Of a stretch of DNA of 64,000 nt, positions 44,857 through 57,213 are shown one piece after another. Origin of the DNA: Azadirachta indica. Its lineage: Eukaryota; Streptophyta; Magnoliopsida; Sapindales; Meliaceae. Every line of letters starts with the position of its first letter. The first letter of the stretch is position 1. Where the stretch lies: positions 7,848,457 through 7,912,456 of the forward strand of contig CM040442.1 in assembly GCA_022749755.1 (NCBI GenBank), read 5' to 3'. The notes beneath the pieces are model-generated. The model saw only the letters and a list, made by a program, of their open reading frames with translations. It was not told where the DNA came from and made no database searches. The position numbers were made by a program, and so were the translations under genes.

Positions 44857-47800
44857 ATCTCTACCTGACTTCAATTTTGCCATTTTGAATTTCCTCTGTC
44901 AAACAAAATGAGAAAGAATGTCTCTAAATGTGCTTCAGCACCAAATACACCCGAACGTGTTCAAATTTGCAAGATATTGATCAAGTTCAAGCAATGGTTG
45001 AACTTGGCCACCGTTATTACCTTGGTCATCATATCTGCAGGGTTTTCAGCTATGTGAATCTTTTGAAGTAATATCTTACCCTCTTCAATAATTTCACGTA
45101 CGAAATGAAATTGAATGTCGATATACTTTGTTCGTCCATGGTAAACTTGGTTTTTTGCTAAATGAATAGCACTTTGACTATCACAATACACGTTCATGTG
45201 TTTCTGGACAACTCCCAAATCACCAAGTAATCCTTGTAGCCAAATTGCCTCTTTAATAGCCTCTGTTATTGCCATGTACTCTGCCTCTATCGTAGATAAA
45301 GCAACAGTTGACTGTAAAGTGGACTTCCAACTAACTAGAGCTTTTGCAAGAGTAAATACATATCCAATTGTCAATTGACGTTTATCTAAATCACCAGCAT
45401 AGTCAAAATCAACATAACCAACTATGCAATGTCCAAGTGAATTATCCCAATCAAATATTAAATCGACATCAACAGTTTTAAGAATATACCCTAAAATCCA
45501 TTTCACCGCTTACCAATGTTCTTTGCCAGGATCATGCAGTACCTGTTCACAAGTCCAATCGTATGTGAAATTTCAAGCCTTGTACACACCACTGCATGCA
45601 TCAAGCTACCAACTACATTGGTGTACAGAACTTTTGACATACACTCATGTTCCATGTTAGTACTAAGAGACATTGTAGAACTAAGCTTGAAATGAGGAGC
45701 AAGTGGAGTCCTCACAGGTTTTGACTACCCACCTAAGCAAAACCATTGTAGTACTTTCTTGAAATATTGCTTATGTGTAAGACAAAGCTTGCCCTTATTT
45801 CTATCTCTGCTGATTTTCATACCAAGTATCCTTTTAGCTTCTCCAAGATCTTTCATTTCAAATTCTTAACTTAGTTAAGCTCTTAACTTCTGTACTTCTT
45901 CAAGATTCTTTGAAGCAATCAACATGTTGTCAACATACAAGAGAAAATATATAAAGAATCCATCTTGTAGCTTGCAAAAATATACATAATGGTCATGTTT
46001 GCTTTGTGTGTACTTCTGTCCCAACATGATCTTGTCAAATCATTTGTACCACTGTCTAGGAGATTGTTTCAATCTATAAAAATATTTGTTTGGCTTACAA
46101 ACCCAATTTTCTTTACCAACAACCTTGAATCCTTCAGGCTAATTCATATAAATTTCTTCTTCCAGAGCTCCGTGTAGAAATGTAGTTTTCACATCAAGTT
46201 GAACTAGTTCTAAATTAAATTGTGCTACCAAGGCTAATAAAATTCGAATGAAGGAATGCTTTACAACAAGAGAAAATACATCATTATAGTCAATTCCTTT
46301 CTTCTGAGCATAGCCTTTAGCTACCAACCGTGCCTTGAAGCGGACGTCATTCTTGTTAGAAAATTCTTTTTTCTTTGCAAATACCCACTTACAACCAATA
46401 GCCTTTTTATCCTTTAGAAGTTGAGCTAGCTCTCACATCTTGTTCTTTTAAAGGAATTGCATTTCATCCTTCATGGCTTCCTTCCACCGATCACTTTCAG
46501 AACTTCTAATTACTTCTTAATAGGTGAAAGGAATGTCATCACGAATAGCTAGAAATGTGTAGGCCATCATATCAAAAAATCGAGCAAGTTTTTGAATTTC
46601 TCGTCCTAGCCTATCAGTAGTAATTAATCTTGGTTGTTGTGGAGGTTCTTGGGTTGAACCTTGATCTTTTTCTCCTTGCTCTTCAATATTCTCCTCTGCT
46701 GTAGAAGTTTCATTATTTATCTGAACTACATTGACTAGGTCAATCTTTGTTGCATTAAACTCCACTTGCTATAGGGTTCGCTCCACCTACTGTAGATCCA
46801 TCTTGGTTACCTTTTTCAACATGACAAACTCATCAAAAGTGATATCCCTACTAAGAATTATCTTCTTTGTTTCAAGACACCATAAACTATGTCCTTTAAT
46901 GCCAGAACTAATACCAATAAACAGTGTTTCTTAGTTCTAAAATTCAACTTTGATTCTTTAATATGATAAAATGCAGGGGAACCAAAAACATGTAAAGAAT
47001 CATAATCAGTAGCTGGTTTTCCATATCAAACCTCCATAAGTGTCTTGTTTCCAATTGCAGCAGATGAAAACCAGTTGATGAGATGGCTTGCGTACATTAC
47101 TGCTCAACCCAAAATTTCTTGTTTAACTCAGCATTTAAAACATACATCAAACCTTTTCTAGTATAGTTAGGTTCATGTGTTCAGCCACCCTATTTTATTG
47201 TGGTATACCTTTGACAGTGAAGTGTCATTGAACACCCTCATCTTGGCATAATTTTAAAAACGAATCACTATGATATTCACCACCATTATCTGATCTGAGT
47301 TATTTAATCTTGATGCCTTTTTGGTTCTCAACCATCTTCTTCCACTTGACAAAACAAGTTAGCACTTCATCTTTTGTCTTCATCAAATACAGCCAAACTC
47401 TTCTAGAAAAATCATCAACAAAAGTAATAAAGTAGTGCATAACTCTTAAAAAAGCTGTCCTTGTAGGCCCCCACATATCAGAGTGAACATAGTCCAAAAT
47501 ACCCTTCCTGCTATGGATTATAGTGTCAAATTTCACTTTTATCTGTTTTCCCAAAATATAGTGTTCACAAAAATCCATTTTGCACATCTTTGCACCTTTC
47601 AGCAAGCCTTATTTCATCAGATTCTGTAAAGCTTTGTCACCAGAATGTCCTAAACACATATGCCATAGTTTGGTAACTTCTGAATTTCTGTCTTCCCCAA
47701 TTACTGTAACCGTCATTCCAATAATTGTATTACCTTGGAAGTAGTACAAGTTATTCTTTATGATGCCTTTCATCACTATGTGTGTGCCAGAAATAACCCT

Positions 47801-49068
47801 TAAACTTGCGTCATGCATGATCACAACGAAGCCTTTGGATTCTAAAGCTCCTAATGAAATGAGATTATTTTTCAGATTCGGTACATACCCAACGTCAGTT
47901 AGAATTCATTCATATTGTTTTTCAAACGAATTGAACCTATCCCAGTTGTTTGCAAGGTTTCATCATTATCCATATAAACAATACAGCCATTTAGTTCTTC
48001 AAAGTTGAAGAACGATGCCTTGTTAGGACACATATGATAAGTGCAACCAGAATCCAAAATCCACTCATCAGTGTCAGATTTAGTCGATGTGCCAACTAGT
48101 ACAAACTCTGACTTGTCATCTCTACACTTGACAACACACGCATTTGAAGTAGTATTAGAGATAGATTTACCTCTGTCTTTCTTCTTCTTTAACTTTGGAC
48201 AATCCTTCTTCCAATCACCTTTTTCATAACAAAAGGCGCATTCATCCTTAGCAGGTCTTCCATTCAAATGAGATCTGCCCTTTTCCCGGGTTTATTGTTT
48301 TGAGCATGACCTCTTAAAGTATAAACTTCTTCTACTGAGGTGCTTCCATGTTCTTTCTGGTCCTTTTTTCTGATTTTGTTATGGTACAAAGCTGCACATA
48401 GTTAATCGAAAATGATTTTATCCTTTCCATGAAGAATCGTTGTGACTAGGTGTTTATATTCATCAGGAAGGGGAGTTAGGAGCATTATTGCCTTATCTTC
48501 ATCATTGATGTATACTGCAAGGTTTATCATTTCAACCACCAACTTCTTGAAATCAGTAATATGATTATACATAGTTATACCTCGCTAATATTGGAAGCGA
48601 AATAACTTCTTTTTTTCAGGTACAATTTGTTCTGGCAACTTTTTGTTATAAATCGCTACTCCAATTCCTTCCACAATTTGCTTGCTAATTTCTCCTTTAT
48701 ATACGGAAATTTTTGTTCTCTTGTGAGATAAGAACGAATGATCACACAAGAACTTCTATTGATCCTTATCCATTCTTCATCATCCATGTAAACTGGTTTG
48801 TCTTCTTCCAAAGCAATATCTAACTCTTGTTGAAAAAGAGCATCCAAAACTTCACATTGCCACAAGGTAAAGTTATTGGTGTCATCAAATTTTTCCACAT
48901 CTATTTTTGCATTAGTCACCACAGTTCTTGCTGAAGAAATTGTGGACCTTGAAACTGGTGGTGTGGACAAAGTGGCTATCGTTGGATTTTCGTAAGCCGC
49001 AGAATCTCCAGTGATTTCTTTGATTAACTATTCTCAAACCAAGATTAGAACTTGACTCTGGTACCAAT

Positions 49069-49593
49069 TGTTGTGCTGAAACAATCAAAACAATATTATA
49101 ACTAATACAAAAATAGAATAATAAGTGCAAAAGAAAAAGACAACGACACAAGAAATTTACATGGTTCGGCAATTTGTCTACTTCCACGGGAGGAAGATTT
49201 CAGATTTCCACTAATATTGCAAATGTGGAATACAAATATTTTAACCTCACTTCCCAACACCAAGTACACCCTTTCTCTCAAATACAAAGAACATTTCTCA
49301 CAAAAGCATTTGAGTACCTCACCGAAAATAACTCAAATGCTAACTACAAAACTCACAAAGCATACAAAAAAAATTGTTCTTCCAGTGACAATTTTGAAGA
49401 GGAATAAACAAGCCTATTTATAGGCTTACGAATCCAACATTAGTCACAAGCAAATAAGTGGTACTAATTCATTGTCGGCCAAAACAAATAAACAAACAAT
49501 ATCCCATTTTCCTGTCTTATCACCAGAATATTTTAATGCACAAACCCAACTTACCTAAATTGGCACTTTGATCTTTTTAATGGCTTAATTACA
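49069..49593 (-). repeat. 5' LTR of copia-2
   Basis: Right-hand LTR. Its inner end (plus-strand TGTTGTGC at 49069) lies directly next to the primer binding site. Differences from the left copy, including several indels, suggest an old insertion. Confidence 0.8.
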
Positions 49594-49598
49594 CTACA

Positions 49599-50077
49599 TT
49601 GAAGATTCTGTTGTGTATTAGGAATAGCGGTGACTTACACGACTCTCACGATAGCTCGTCGGTATGGTCGACTTTTTTCCTTCAAACTCCTGCTTATAAT
49701 CATACTTCAATGGTGGTGGTAGCTTACCCCCTGCAACAGGACGTAGTTTTGAACCTTCCGTTGAGTGCTCCAATAGTGCTGACTTACGCTCTGAACAAGG
49801 CTGGTTTGAAGCCTCAATCGGGCACTCCACTGGTGAGGACACACGCACAACAGCCTCATCAGCAAAGAACAAGAAAGAGTAGTCTCTTGAATACTTGATA
49901 CTTTCTATTTTTTTCTCTCAACTGTTTTACACTAAACTTCACTTTCCTCACTGATTTCTTCATAATACTACCCGTTTTCTTCATCTTAGGTTGGATTCTT
50001 GGTTGGATTGGAATAGGTGGAATACTGGCTACTGCTTTCTCCACCTTATAAGGCATGATTATCTTGATTTTCACCAT
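49599..50077 (-). pseudogene. MVKIKII-family copy 2, 5' half
   Basis: Starts at the ATG at 50077 with MVKIKIIMP, lacks the SFMRED residues found in paralogs, and then reads KVEKAVASIPPIPIQPRIQP and the KKSVRKVKF block. A shift near 49900 (REKNRKYQVF in place of REKIESIKYSRD) breaks the frame. The second frame continues DEAVVRVSSPVECPIEASNQ through the three repeats to SHRYS, a stop, and then TTESS, where copia-2 interrupts it. A TATA-like ATATATA lies near 50157-50164. Confidence 0.8.
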
Positions 50078-50690
50078 GATTTGCGTTTAGAGTTTCTGTG
50101 TATTGTGTAACTGCGTTGGCTTAGATATAAGGATCGAGTATGTTTGGCTTTTATTTTATATATAGAGCTACAAATTTTTAGTTGGTAATACCAACGGGTT
50201 TCCTCATGTGCACCTTTCAGTTTCCCATAGTAATTTGGTTTCCTAATGCTGTAGTAATTTGGTCTTCAAGTAAATTGCTTCCTAAATATAGTACAGAATT
50301 TTAGTAGTCCTAACTAGCTTAAAACACGTAACTTTATATATGTATGGACAATTTTTAATATGAAACACGTAATCTACTACTGCTTCTTCTTCACCCTCCG
50401 AAAAATAAAAAAATAAATAAATAACACTTCATGAATAATCACAGTGCAGCTCTCCTGCTATTTTTTCATTTCCACACAAATTTTAAATTCTTGGTAATGG
50501 AGAAACTGCGTGTACCACCTAATTATAAAGGATAGTGCTGAGAGATCAGTAAACTAGATTAAATACAATTTTCAATTTGAAATGACGATGTGTCTTAATT
50601 ACTTAGCTAGAAATCATCATTAATTAATGCTGATTATTCTTTCTACAGAAGATGATTTAATTTGATTTTGGAGTTAAGGTTTGTTATTTG
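50078..50690. other. Upstream flank of MVKIKII copy 2
   Basis: 50140-50340 is the family promoter in minus orientation, with the TATA region at 50157 and the ACCAACGGGTTTCC repeat phrase. 50325-50375 is the empty-site counterpart of MITE-1. From ~50400 the sequence is again MVKIKII upstream DNA, so copies 2 and 3 are arranged head to head. Confidence 0.55.
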
Positions 50691-50984
50691 CTAAAACAAA
50701 GTTCTCTTCAAAAGATGATTTTAACTTGAAAATTAATTACGATTAATATAAATTAAATTATATGGCAACTGATAATTCTAAACAATATTTCGTGTTTCAT
50801 ATTAAATTATTCATACATAACATTACTTTAGGATTATTAGGATTACTAAAATTCTATACAATAGATTTAGGAAGCAATTTACTTAATGGAAAATAACTTG
50901 AAAAAGAAATTATTGTAGAGAAACTAAAAGACATTAGGAAACGAAATTAATTACTGGAGGGAAATTTAAAAGACATCAAGAAAC

Positions 50985-51036
50985 CTGTTGGTATTAGGAA
51001 ACCAGCTGGTATTAGGAAACCTGTTGGTATCGGACA
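50985..51036. repeat. ~20-bp tandem repeats in the MVKIKII upstream region
   Basis: Three consecutive variants of CTGTTGGTATTAGGAAACC. The equivalent of the right-hand duplicate is at 58631-58685, with variant units. Single units recur close to the TATA box in other copies (AGGCATCAGGAAACC). Confidence 0.75.
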
Positions 51037-51424
51037 AATTTTAAATTCTTGGCAATAGAGAAACAAAGCAAAGATGAATTACTTCACGAGCTACGGATTG
51101 CGCTAAGACTATTTAAGATTCGATAGAACTTTAAATTTGAGATGAGGATGTATGTTAATTAGTGACAAATCATCATTAATGCTGACAAGAAAGAAGATTT
51201 CTATTAAAGAAAGAAGATCACAACAAACCAACTATATCTACTGGAAAATTTTCCAGCCAAGTTGCAGAGTTTTTGACGCTTTAAGCCAAGCTTAATTAGC
51301 TAATTCCTGGGCAACTGAGTTACAGATTCTTGAGACATTAGGAAACCAAATTACTACAGGCGAATTTTAAAGGCATCAGGAAACCCGTTGTGATTAGGAA
51401 TTGAAAATTTCTGACTTCTAGCTC

Positions 51425-51432
51425 TATAAATA
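51425..51432 (+). promoter_or_regulatory. TATA box of MVKIKII copy 3
   Basis: TATAAATA in the context TAGCTCTATAAATACAATAA, 85 bp before the ATG, a normal spacing for a plant TATA box plus a ~50-nt leader. The same element and flanks occur at 59155-59162 and, inverted and varied, near 2155, 2855, 50160 and 57970. Confidence 0.65.
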
Positions 51433-51516
51433 CAATAAAAAGTCCTCCATACTCTCAATCTTATATTCTGAAAGAGCCAACACAATTCCCAATTACATAA
51501 ATCCTAAAACCCCATC

Positions 51517-52152
51517 ATGGTGAAGATCAAGATCATCATGCCTTCTTTTATGAGGGAAGATAAAGTGGAGAAAGCAGCCGCCTGTGTTCCTTGCATTCCA
51601 ACTCAACCAAGAACCCAACGTGAGCTGAAGAAAACGGAGAAGATTATGAAGAAATCTGGGAGGAAAGTGAAGATTAGCCCAGAAGCTTTCAGGGACAAAA
51701 TAGAAAGTATCAAGTATTCAAGAGACTACTCATTCTTGTTCGCTGCTGATGAGCCTGTTGTGCTTGTGTCCCCACCAGTGGAGTACCCGATTGAAGCTTC
51801 AAACCAGCCTGGTTCAGAGTGTAAGCCAGCACCATTGAAGCACTCGACAGAAGATTCCAAGGTACGCCCTGATTCAGAGCATAAGTTAGCATCTCCATTG
51901 AAGTACTACACTCCACAAAAGCTTGAAGGAAGAAAGAGTAGTGGAAGTTACGGCTATTCGAGATACTCAAGAGAATCTTCAAGGCAGAACATCAAGAGGA
52001 GTTATCATCAACTGGGTTTCCGGGAAATTGCAAAGAATGGTGTGAAACGGCAAGATTATTGGGCCAGCCGCCATGATAGAAGGGAGAAGTACAACAAATG
52101 CTACGAAGGAAGACGTGGGAGGAGGTCGTCGATGGATTATCAAAGTAGATGA
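51517..52152 (+). CDS. MVKIKII-family protein, intact copy 3
   Basis: A single-exon ORF of 211 codons starting MVKIKIIMPSFMRED. Visible parts: a Lys-rich N-terminal segment (1-67, with TEKIMKKSGRKVK), a short DYSFLF..DEPV stretch (70-82), and three ~20-residue repeats (84-103, 104-123 and from 124) built on P.xx(Y/H)..EAS....E.K with Pro and Ser/Thr. A C-terminal region (150-211) is rich in Arg, Tyr and Ser, including SRYSRESSRQNIKR and HDRREKYNKCYEGRRGRRSS. No signal peptide or membrane segment. I do not recognise the family and assign no function. The basic ends suggest nucleic-acid or acidic-partner binding, as inference only. A TATA box, a conserved promoter and family-wide retention of the frame argue that this is a real gene. 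Confidence 0.75.
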   Translation: MVKIKIIMPSFMREDKVEKAAACVPCIPTQPRTQRELKKTEKIMKKSGRKVKISPEAFRDKIESIKYSRDYSFLFAADEPVVLVSPPVEYPIEASNQPGSECKPAPLKHSTEDSKVRPDSEHKLASPLKYYTPQKLEGRKSSGSYGYSRYSRESSRQNIKRSYHQLGFREIAKNGVKRQDYWASRHDRREKYNKCYEGRRGRRSSMDYQSR

Positions 52153-53140
52153 AAGTAGAGAAGAAAGTTTGAAAACACCCTCATTCGATCAGAGCTGAAG
52201 CTAAGGGAAGAAGGTCAATGAGTTGTCCACGAAACAAATATTTTAATTACTTAATTAATGTTCTGGAGTTAATTTGTAATTGTAGACGTGTAATGTTTTC
52301 TTCGTTAATACAAATACACTACTTATTCATATTCATTCATGGATTTTGTAATTGATATCGTTTTTGCTTTGCTATATGTTACATTGATTTCCTGTTCTTT
52401 TTTTTGTATGCATGGGTTATTTTAATTACTAAAAATTAATTACATAATAATCTTATCTATGTTGAATCAAAATATTGCCAATTTGTATCTTTAGATTCAG
52501 AACAGAAGGATCAAGCGAGACCTAAATAAAATGATAGATATATTATTGGCATGGTTGTCAAAAAATTTTATTTCGTGTTACATACTCCATATCATAGAGT
52601 TATGGACAAATCAACACATAATGTTGAAGTACATATACAACAGCCCTTGGGACGAGCTTGTCTATTTTTATTCTTCACAATTGTGTCCGTCTTCTTTTAC
52701 AAAATATTAGCAATCCTGTGAAGGCTCTAGCTCTTGGTAGCTTTACCAATGCGGTACCTGTAAAGTAAATTTTATTATTCAACAGCTGTAATATTAATAC
52801 AAATGCCAAAGTTCACTAACTATAACAATGTGTGAACCTGACATAATTCCAAAATAATAAGAGTCTCAGGCTTTCTGCAAATGTAGAGTCATGACCACAT
52901 GAGTCAAGAGAATACTAGGATGATATGGCACCAGTTGAAAAGGCACTGAGGCTGTCATATTTGTGTCAGGAATGGGAAATAAAACTCCTCAAGGTATACT
53001 TGATATGGGGAAAAATTAAACTTGCTCTTTCAAAGAGAAGTAAAATTTATGCCACGAGTAGGTCAATGAAAATAAGTTAGCTGAGCTGCGAGGTTTCGGA
53101 GCTAGCAGCAGTTCGGTCATTGATTCCAATAAGTGATTTT

Positions 53141-54471
53141 CACCCGAAAAGTTGTAGTTTAGTAGAAACTGTAGGATTGACATGTGCTGTAGTTAGTATG
53201 TAAATAATATATTATTGTAAAAAGTAGCAGCCGCTAGATTATTTAGGGAAAGAAGTTTATTTATAAATCAAGATGTAAAATATTTTAACCCAGTTATGTT
53301 TTGCCCGTATTTTTGATAATCGTTTCACATCGCCATTACACTGACCTATTATCTTCTTTATATATCGATTGGGCACACTCATCCCTTAGTTAGGTTTTGA
53401 GTAGAGTTCTACTTAATCCCATTTTTAACTATTTTTATTAAAAATTAAAAATAATTCTTGAAATATAATTAGAAAAGGCCAGTCTTGCTCCTAAAAAAAT
53501 AATGAACAATTTCTTTCAATAAACATTAAAAAAAATAAATAAACTACATTCTTCTAAATCAAGTTCAAAGAATAAGCACAAGTATTTTTTGGGTGAAAGC
53601 TTTACGGGTTTGTTTTGTTTCTTCCTTTATCCTCTGTTTCACTCAGTCCCATTAACATACATCCTCTTTTTTCTCCTCCATTCAACATAACATTTCCAAC
53701 ATTCAAATTTGATGAAATTGATGGTTTCATTTATTTCATTAATTCAAATCAAATGGATGTAAAAGTGTTGATCCTGGTGTACGTTGTTGAGGCAGTGATA
53801 TATCTTCAGACTTCTAGCCATGTTGTAGAGGTATCTCATATTCTTACAAACTGCAGCCAATTATACGTTACACTGTAGATTGTACTAACTAACAAAAGGC
53901 GTATCAAAAACTTTTAACTAATAACAACTAAATATCCAGGGAAAGCAATGACTATAACTTAACATGTGACGATCGTGGATTTGTCTACCTAAACATATGA
54001 ATCATTTTCTTTTGATGACGTATTTTCCATCGGTCTATAACTTCCAGGAAGATGGACTACTTTTTTATCAGCCTTTCCCTTATTTCTTAGTCTGAGCTGT
54101 TGGAAGGCAACAAGTATCAACAGTGACATGCGGCTCTTCATTCAGATGCCCTTAGAATCCCTTACCACGAGCACTGAATAATAAATTACACACTGCACAC
54201 ACTCTGACAAATTTCAATACCAAAAATGAATAATGATTTTGTAATAACCAGAGGCAAATATACTAATTACCTAAACAGAAACAAATTTAAGCATCTTTTG
54301 GGGGAACAGAATAGTTGTCACATAATATCTGAAGAGCGAATATGCAAAAAAGTTAATCAGGGCATTTTCAAGTTAGGGCAGAGGATTAATTACAAAAATA
54401 CAGAAGCATTAAACAAAACTCGACATACCTTATGCTCTGACTCTTTGTTCGAGTTCGAGATGAAATAGTGC
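53141..54471. other. Spacer, no gene seen
   Basis: Low-complexity A/T DNA with small ORFs (53615-53878 and 54226-54468) lacking family features. It separates the duplicated MVKIKII unit from the resistance-gene relic. Confidence 0.45.
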
Positions 54472-56050
54472 TCATTCCTCCTCGTCTAGATCATATATGA
54501 ATTCTTCATCTATCATGATGCAAGGGATGTGAGACATCTTGGGCCACTCTTTTCCTTTGTCCCTTTTGCATTTGTTTTTTCAGCAGTGGCCAATCTCTTT
54601 ATGTCTAGTCGCAAAAGTGAGGATGGAATACCCAACTCTGGAAAGGACTTGGGGTCTGGGCAATCAGATATCCACAATGATTCAAGCGAGCTGAGGCTTT
54701 GAATATTCATTGAAGATAGACATTTCAATGTTTGGAATTTAGAAATTGTCAATTTAGTTAGAGAGGTAGGCAACATAATTCCCCTAATCTCTTCTGGAAA
54801 GAACTCTGCGTCATCTTCACATCCTTGAATCTAGAGGTATGTAAGAGGGGTAAGCCTGTGCAACCCCCACAGGATCAGTGCCTTGTAGAGTTTGAGATCA
54901 TCAATCAGAAGAAATCTGAGGCCGGTGGGAAAACCTTCTGAAAATGATGCGATATTTGGACATCACATTATTGATAAATACAGAAGACCGTTGAGTTTGC
55001 GACTGTCATCGGGTAGAGCTTTAAGATGCTCACAGTTGTCAACTGTAACATATGAAATAGTGCTGGGAAGCCCTTTTTCTGGAAAGCAAACAGCTGGACA
55101 AGTTAATCTCCTGTAAAAAGCTAAGATTGTGCAGGCCATCGGGTAATGACTCTTTTTAACTTTGGACAATCACTTATGTGGAGGAATTCAAGCGCCTCAA
55201 GTAACTGAATTCCTAATGATAAAATGGTAAGCTCAGGGAAATCATAAATATAAAGGGATTTCAGCGTTACTGATGAAGAAGACAATGGAGCAGAAACATC
55301 CTTTACGTCATCAACCAAACGCTGCAAGTTCCGGCAATGACATATGTCTACTCTTTTGAAGAATGTAGGTAACTTCCATCTTGCGATGAATGTTAGAGAA
55401 TCACGACTGCGAATGTCCAGCATTTCTAGTCATCCATTGTTGCTCATCATTTCTTCAGGTAAGGATTTTAAACCGTTGATATTTCCAATCAAAAGAGACC
55501 ACAGATAATTCGGAAGAAAATTTATCTTAGGAAATGAAAATAGACTAATGCAATTTTCTTCAATTGTTACCTCTTCAGGATAAGTAAGAATGTGTAGCCC
55601 TTGCACTGGCTTCTTAAATCCATAAACCCTGCGCTGCCTCCATGATTGGATCTGTTCAGAACTACCATTTGCCAAAGTTTCTACCGTCTGAAATCTTGCT
55701 TCAAAATTTTCCAAACTCTAAAATATTTGAAATGGTCAAAAACGTTAACAGCTCAGTTTTATTGTTATATATCATCCCTTTGCATCCATGTATGTCAAGT
55801 GAACTATTTCAGATAGTCGTACACTTAATCGACTTAGAGTCGATTGGAGCACTGCTGCATACCATTCCTTTACATTCATCAATTTGTAATTTGCAGAGCA
55901 TAGTGTAACTTGAAAATGAACCAACAAACTCTACACAATTACTCACAAGAATCTCCAATGAAGGTGGATGCTCAGGCGATTTTCCAGAGAGAATTGGACA
56001 TCTCGAAATGGAAGTTCACGAGCGAGGTAAATATATTGAGTTGCTTATTT
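54472..56050 (-). pseudogene. CC-NBS-LRR resistance gene relic, LRR end only
   Basis: Minus-strand frames give a C-terminal LRR run typical of CNL proteins of the RPP13-like/I2 group. They include CPILSGKSPEHPPSLEILVS (near 55990), ENFEARFQTVETLANGSS, LDIRSRDSLTFIARWKLP, LEFLHISDCPKLK, SLPDDSRKLNGL-type loops and SLESLWISDCPDPKSFPELG. The closing segment HIPCIMIDEEFIYDLDEEE and a stop (54472-54474) are present but in another frame. At least four frames are needed to follow it, and no NB-ARC or coiled-coil part lies upstream. Such proteins detect pathogen effectors; this fragment cannot. Confidence 0.85.
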
Positions 56051-57213
56051 CCTTCGAAAGTTAGATGAGGAAAGGGTTCAGGCACATTTATTAATCAATA
56101 AACTTCTTTTCCTGAGACGTTGAAACCTCAGTTGTCTAGCTACTAGTTGGTACTACATTTTACAATAATATTAATTATTTAAATACTTTAAAGCAGATCA
56201 ATCCTATAGTTTATACTATCATACAATGTGTTGTTTGACAAAATTTTATTTATTAGAAAAATTAGAAACATCTTATAAAACGTTTTTATTAAAAAAAAAA
56301 AAAGCAAGGAAAGATCAAATATTTATAAAGGGTAACACTAACCATCCCAACTTATATCTCAAAATTTCTATTGGAAATGAATGTGGAAACTTATGTGTGA
56401 TTGTATATCATCTAACTTACATTAATATATCAGAAGCTTTCGCGTCACTTAAAATATAATTCGTAGCATACAAATTGTGAAGTCTAGTTTCTTCTCACAA
56501 ATAAAAATAGAAATAAAATGAGAAGTGTAATATTACTATTTTATGAAAGTTTGTTACAATTTTCTTTAAAAAAAAATACAGAGAAGATGAAATTAGCCAA
56601 AATGTTAAGCGTAAATTATGAACAAATAGTAACAGAACGAGTTTTAATGTCATTGGATATTTTCTCATTCGCAGTCTTATTAATTATAAAACCCATTTAT
56701 TTTTCAAAATATATGAAAAAAAAAAAAATCTATTTAAAATTAATAAATAAATGAAATAAACTTGAGCTATCTCTATCCAAATTTTATAAATTAAGAATTA
56801 AGCAAGCATAGTATATAGTTGGGATTTGACTTTTTTGGCTCAAGTAAATTGAGTTTATATGGAACCAGAGTCGGCTAGTGTACATAAATAATAAGACGCA
56901 ATGTCTAAAACCAAAAGCGCAATAGAGGAACCTAAGGCTACTTTAAGAACCCAAAACAAGGTTATTATGTGAATTAAGTTGAAGTAATTAATTTAATTAA
57001 TTTAGATTAATAACCCGTGCATGCATGCCTAAAAAGAACAGGAAATCAAGCATTTCGCAAGCAAAAACGACATGAATGAATGAATATATATGATGTAGTG
57101 TGTGTATCAATTAAAAGAAATTGATTGTTTACAAATTAACTTAGAGAACGTACACTAATTCAATACATAGTTAATATTGAAACCTTGTGTACATTTCATT
57201 CACCTTCATTGTT
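56051..57213. other. Spacer, MVKIKII 3' flank
   Basis: 56830-57190 is homologous to 43700-44100 and 18060-18640, the 3' side of minus-strand family copies. The rest is AT-rich; the ORFs at 56226-56459 and 56518-56754 show no recognisable features. Confidence 0.45.

Larger units (their letters stand above)
44302..49593 (-). mobile_element. Ty1/copia element inserted in an MVKIKII copy (copia-2)
   Basis: Minus-strand element with both LTRs and ordered, broken domains. Gag is at 48970-48656. Zinc knuckle CAFCYEKGDWKKDC and protease LDSGCTYHMC are in 48267-47899, pre-integrase and integrase at 47824-47300, RT pieces at 46330-45503 and RNase H at 45506-44961 (STIEAEYMAITEA, HGRTKYIDIQFHFVRE). A tRNA-iMet-type primer site, TGGTACCAGAGTC, adjoins the right LTR. 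Stops and shifts between domains make it inactive. A probable 5-bp target repeat is CTACG (44297-44301) and CTACA (49594-49598). With one copy removed the flanks rejoin like the paralog at ~57380. Confidence 0.9.
50700..53140. repeat. Segmental duplication, left copy (~2.4 kb)
   Basis: Closely matches 58310-60855 in the same orientation, spanning promoter, MVKIKII ORF and ~1 kb of 3' DNA. Differences are scattered substitutions and a few small indels, so it is the most recent duplication in the window. The match fades near 53140, just where the right copy enters the 3' end of the PPR gene unit. Confidence 0.85.

Noticed and set aside
51710..51982. Antisense 90-codon ORF repeated at 59440-59712
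   Set aside because: It is a mirror frame of the MVKIKII central repeats; its repetition follows from duplication of the sense gene.
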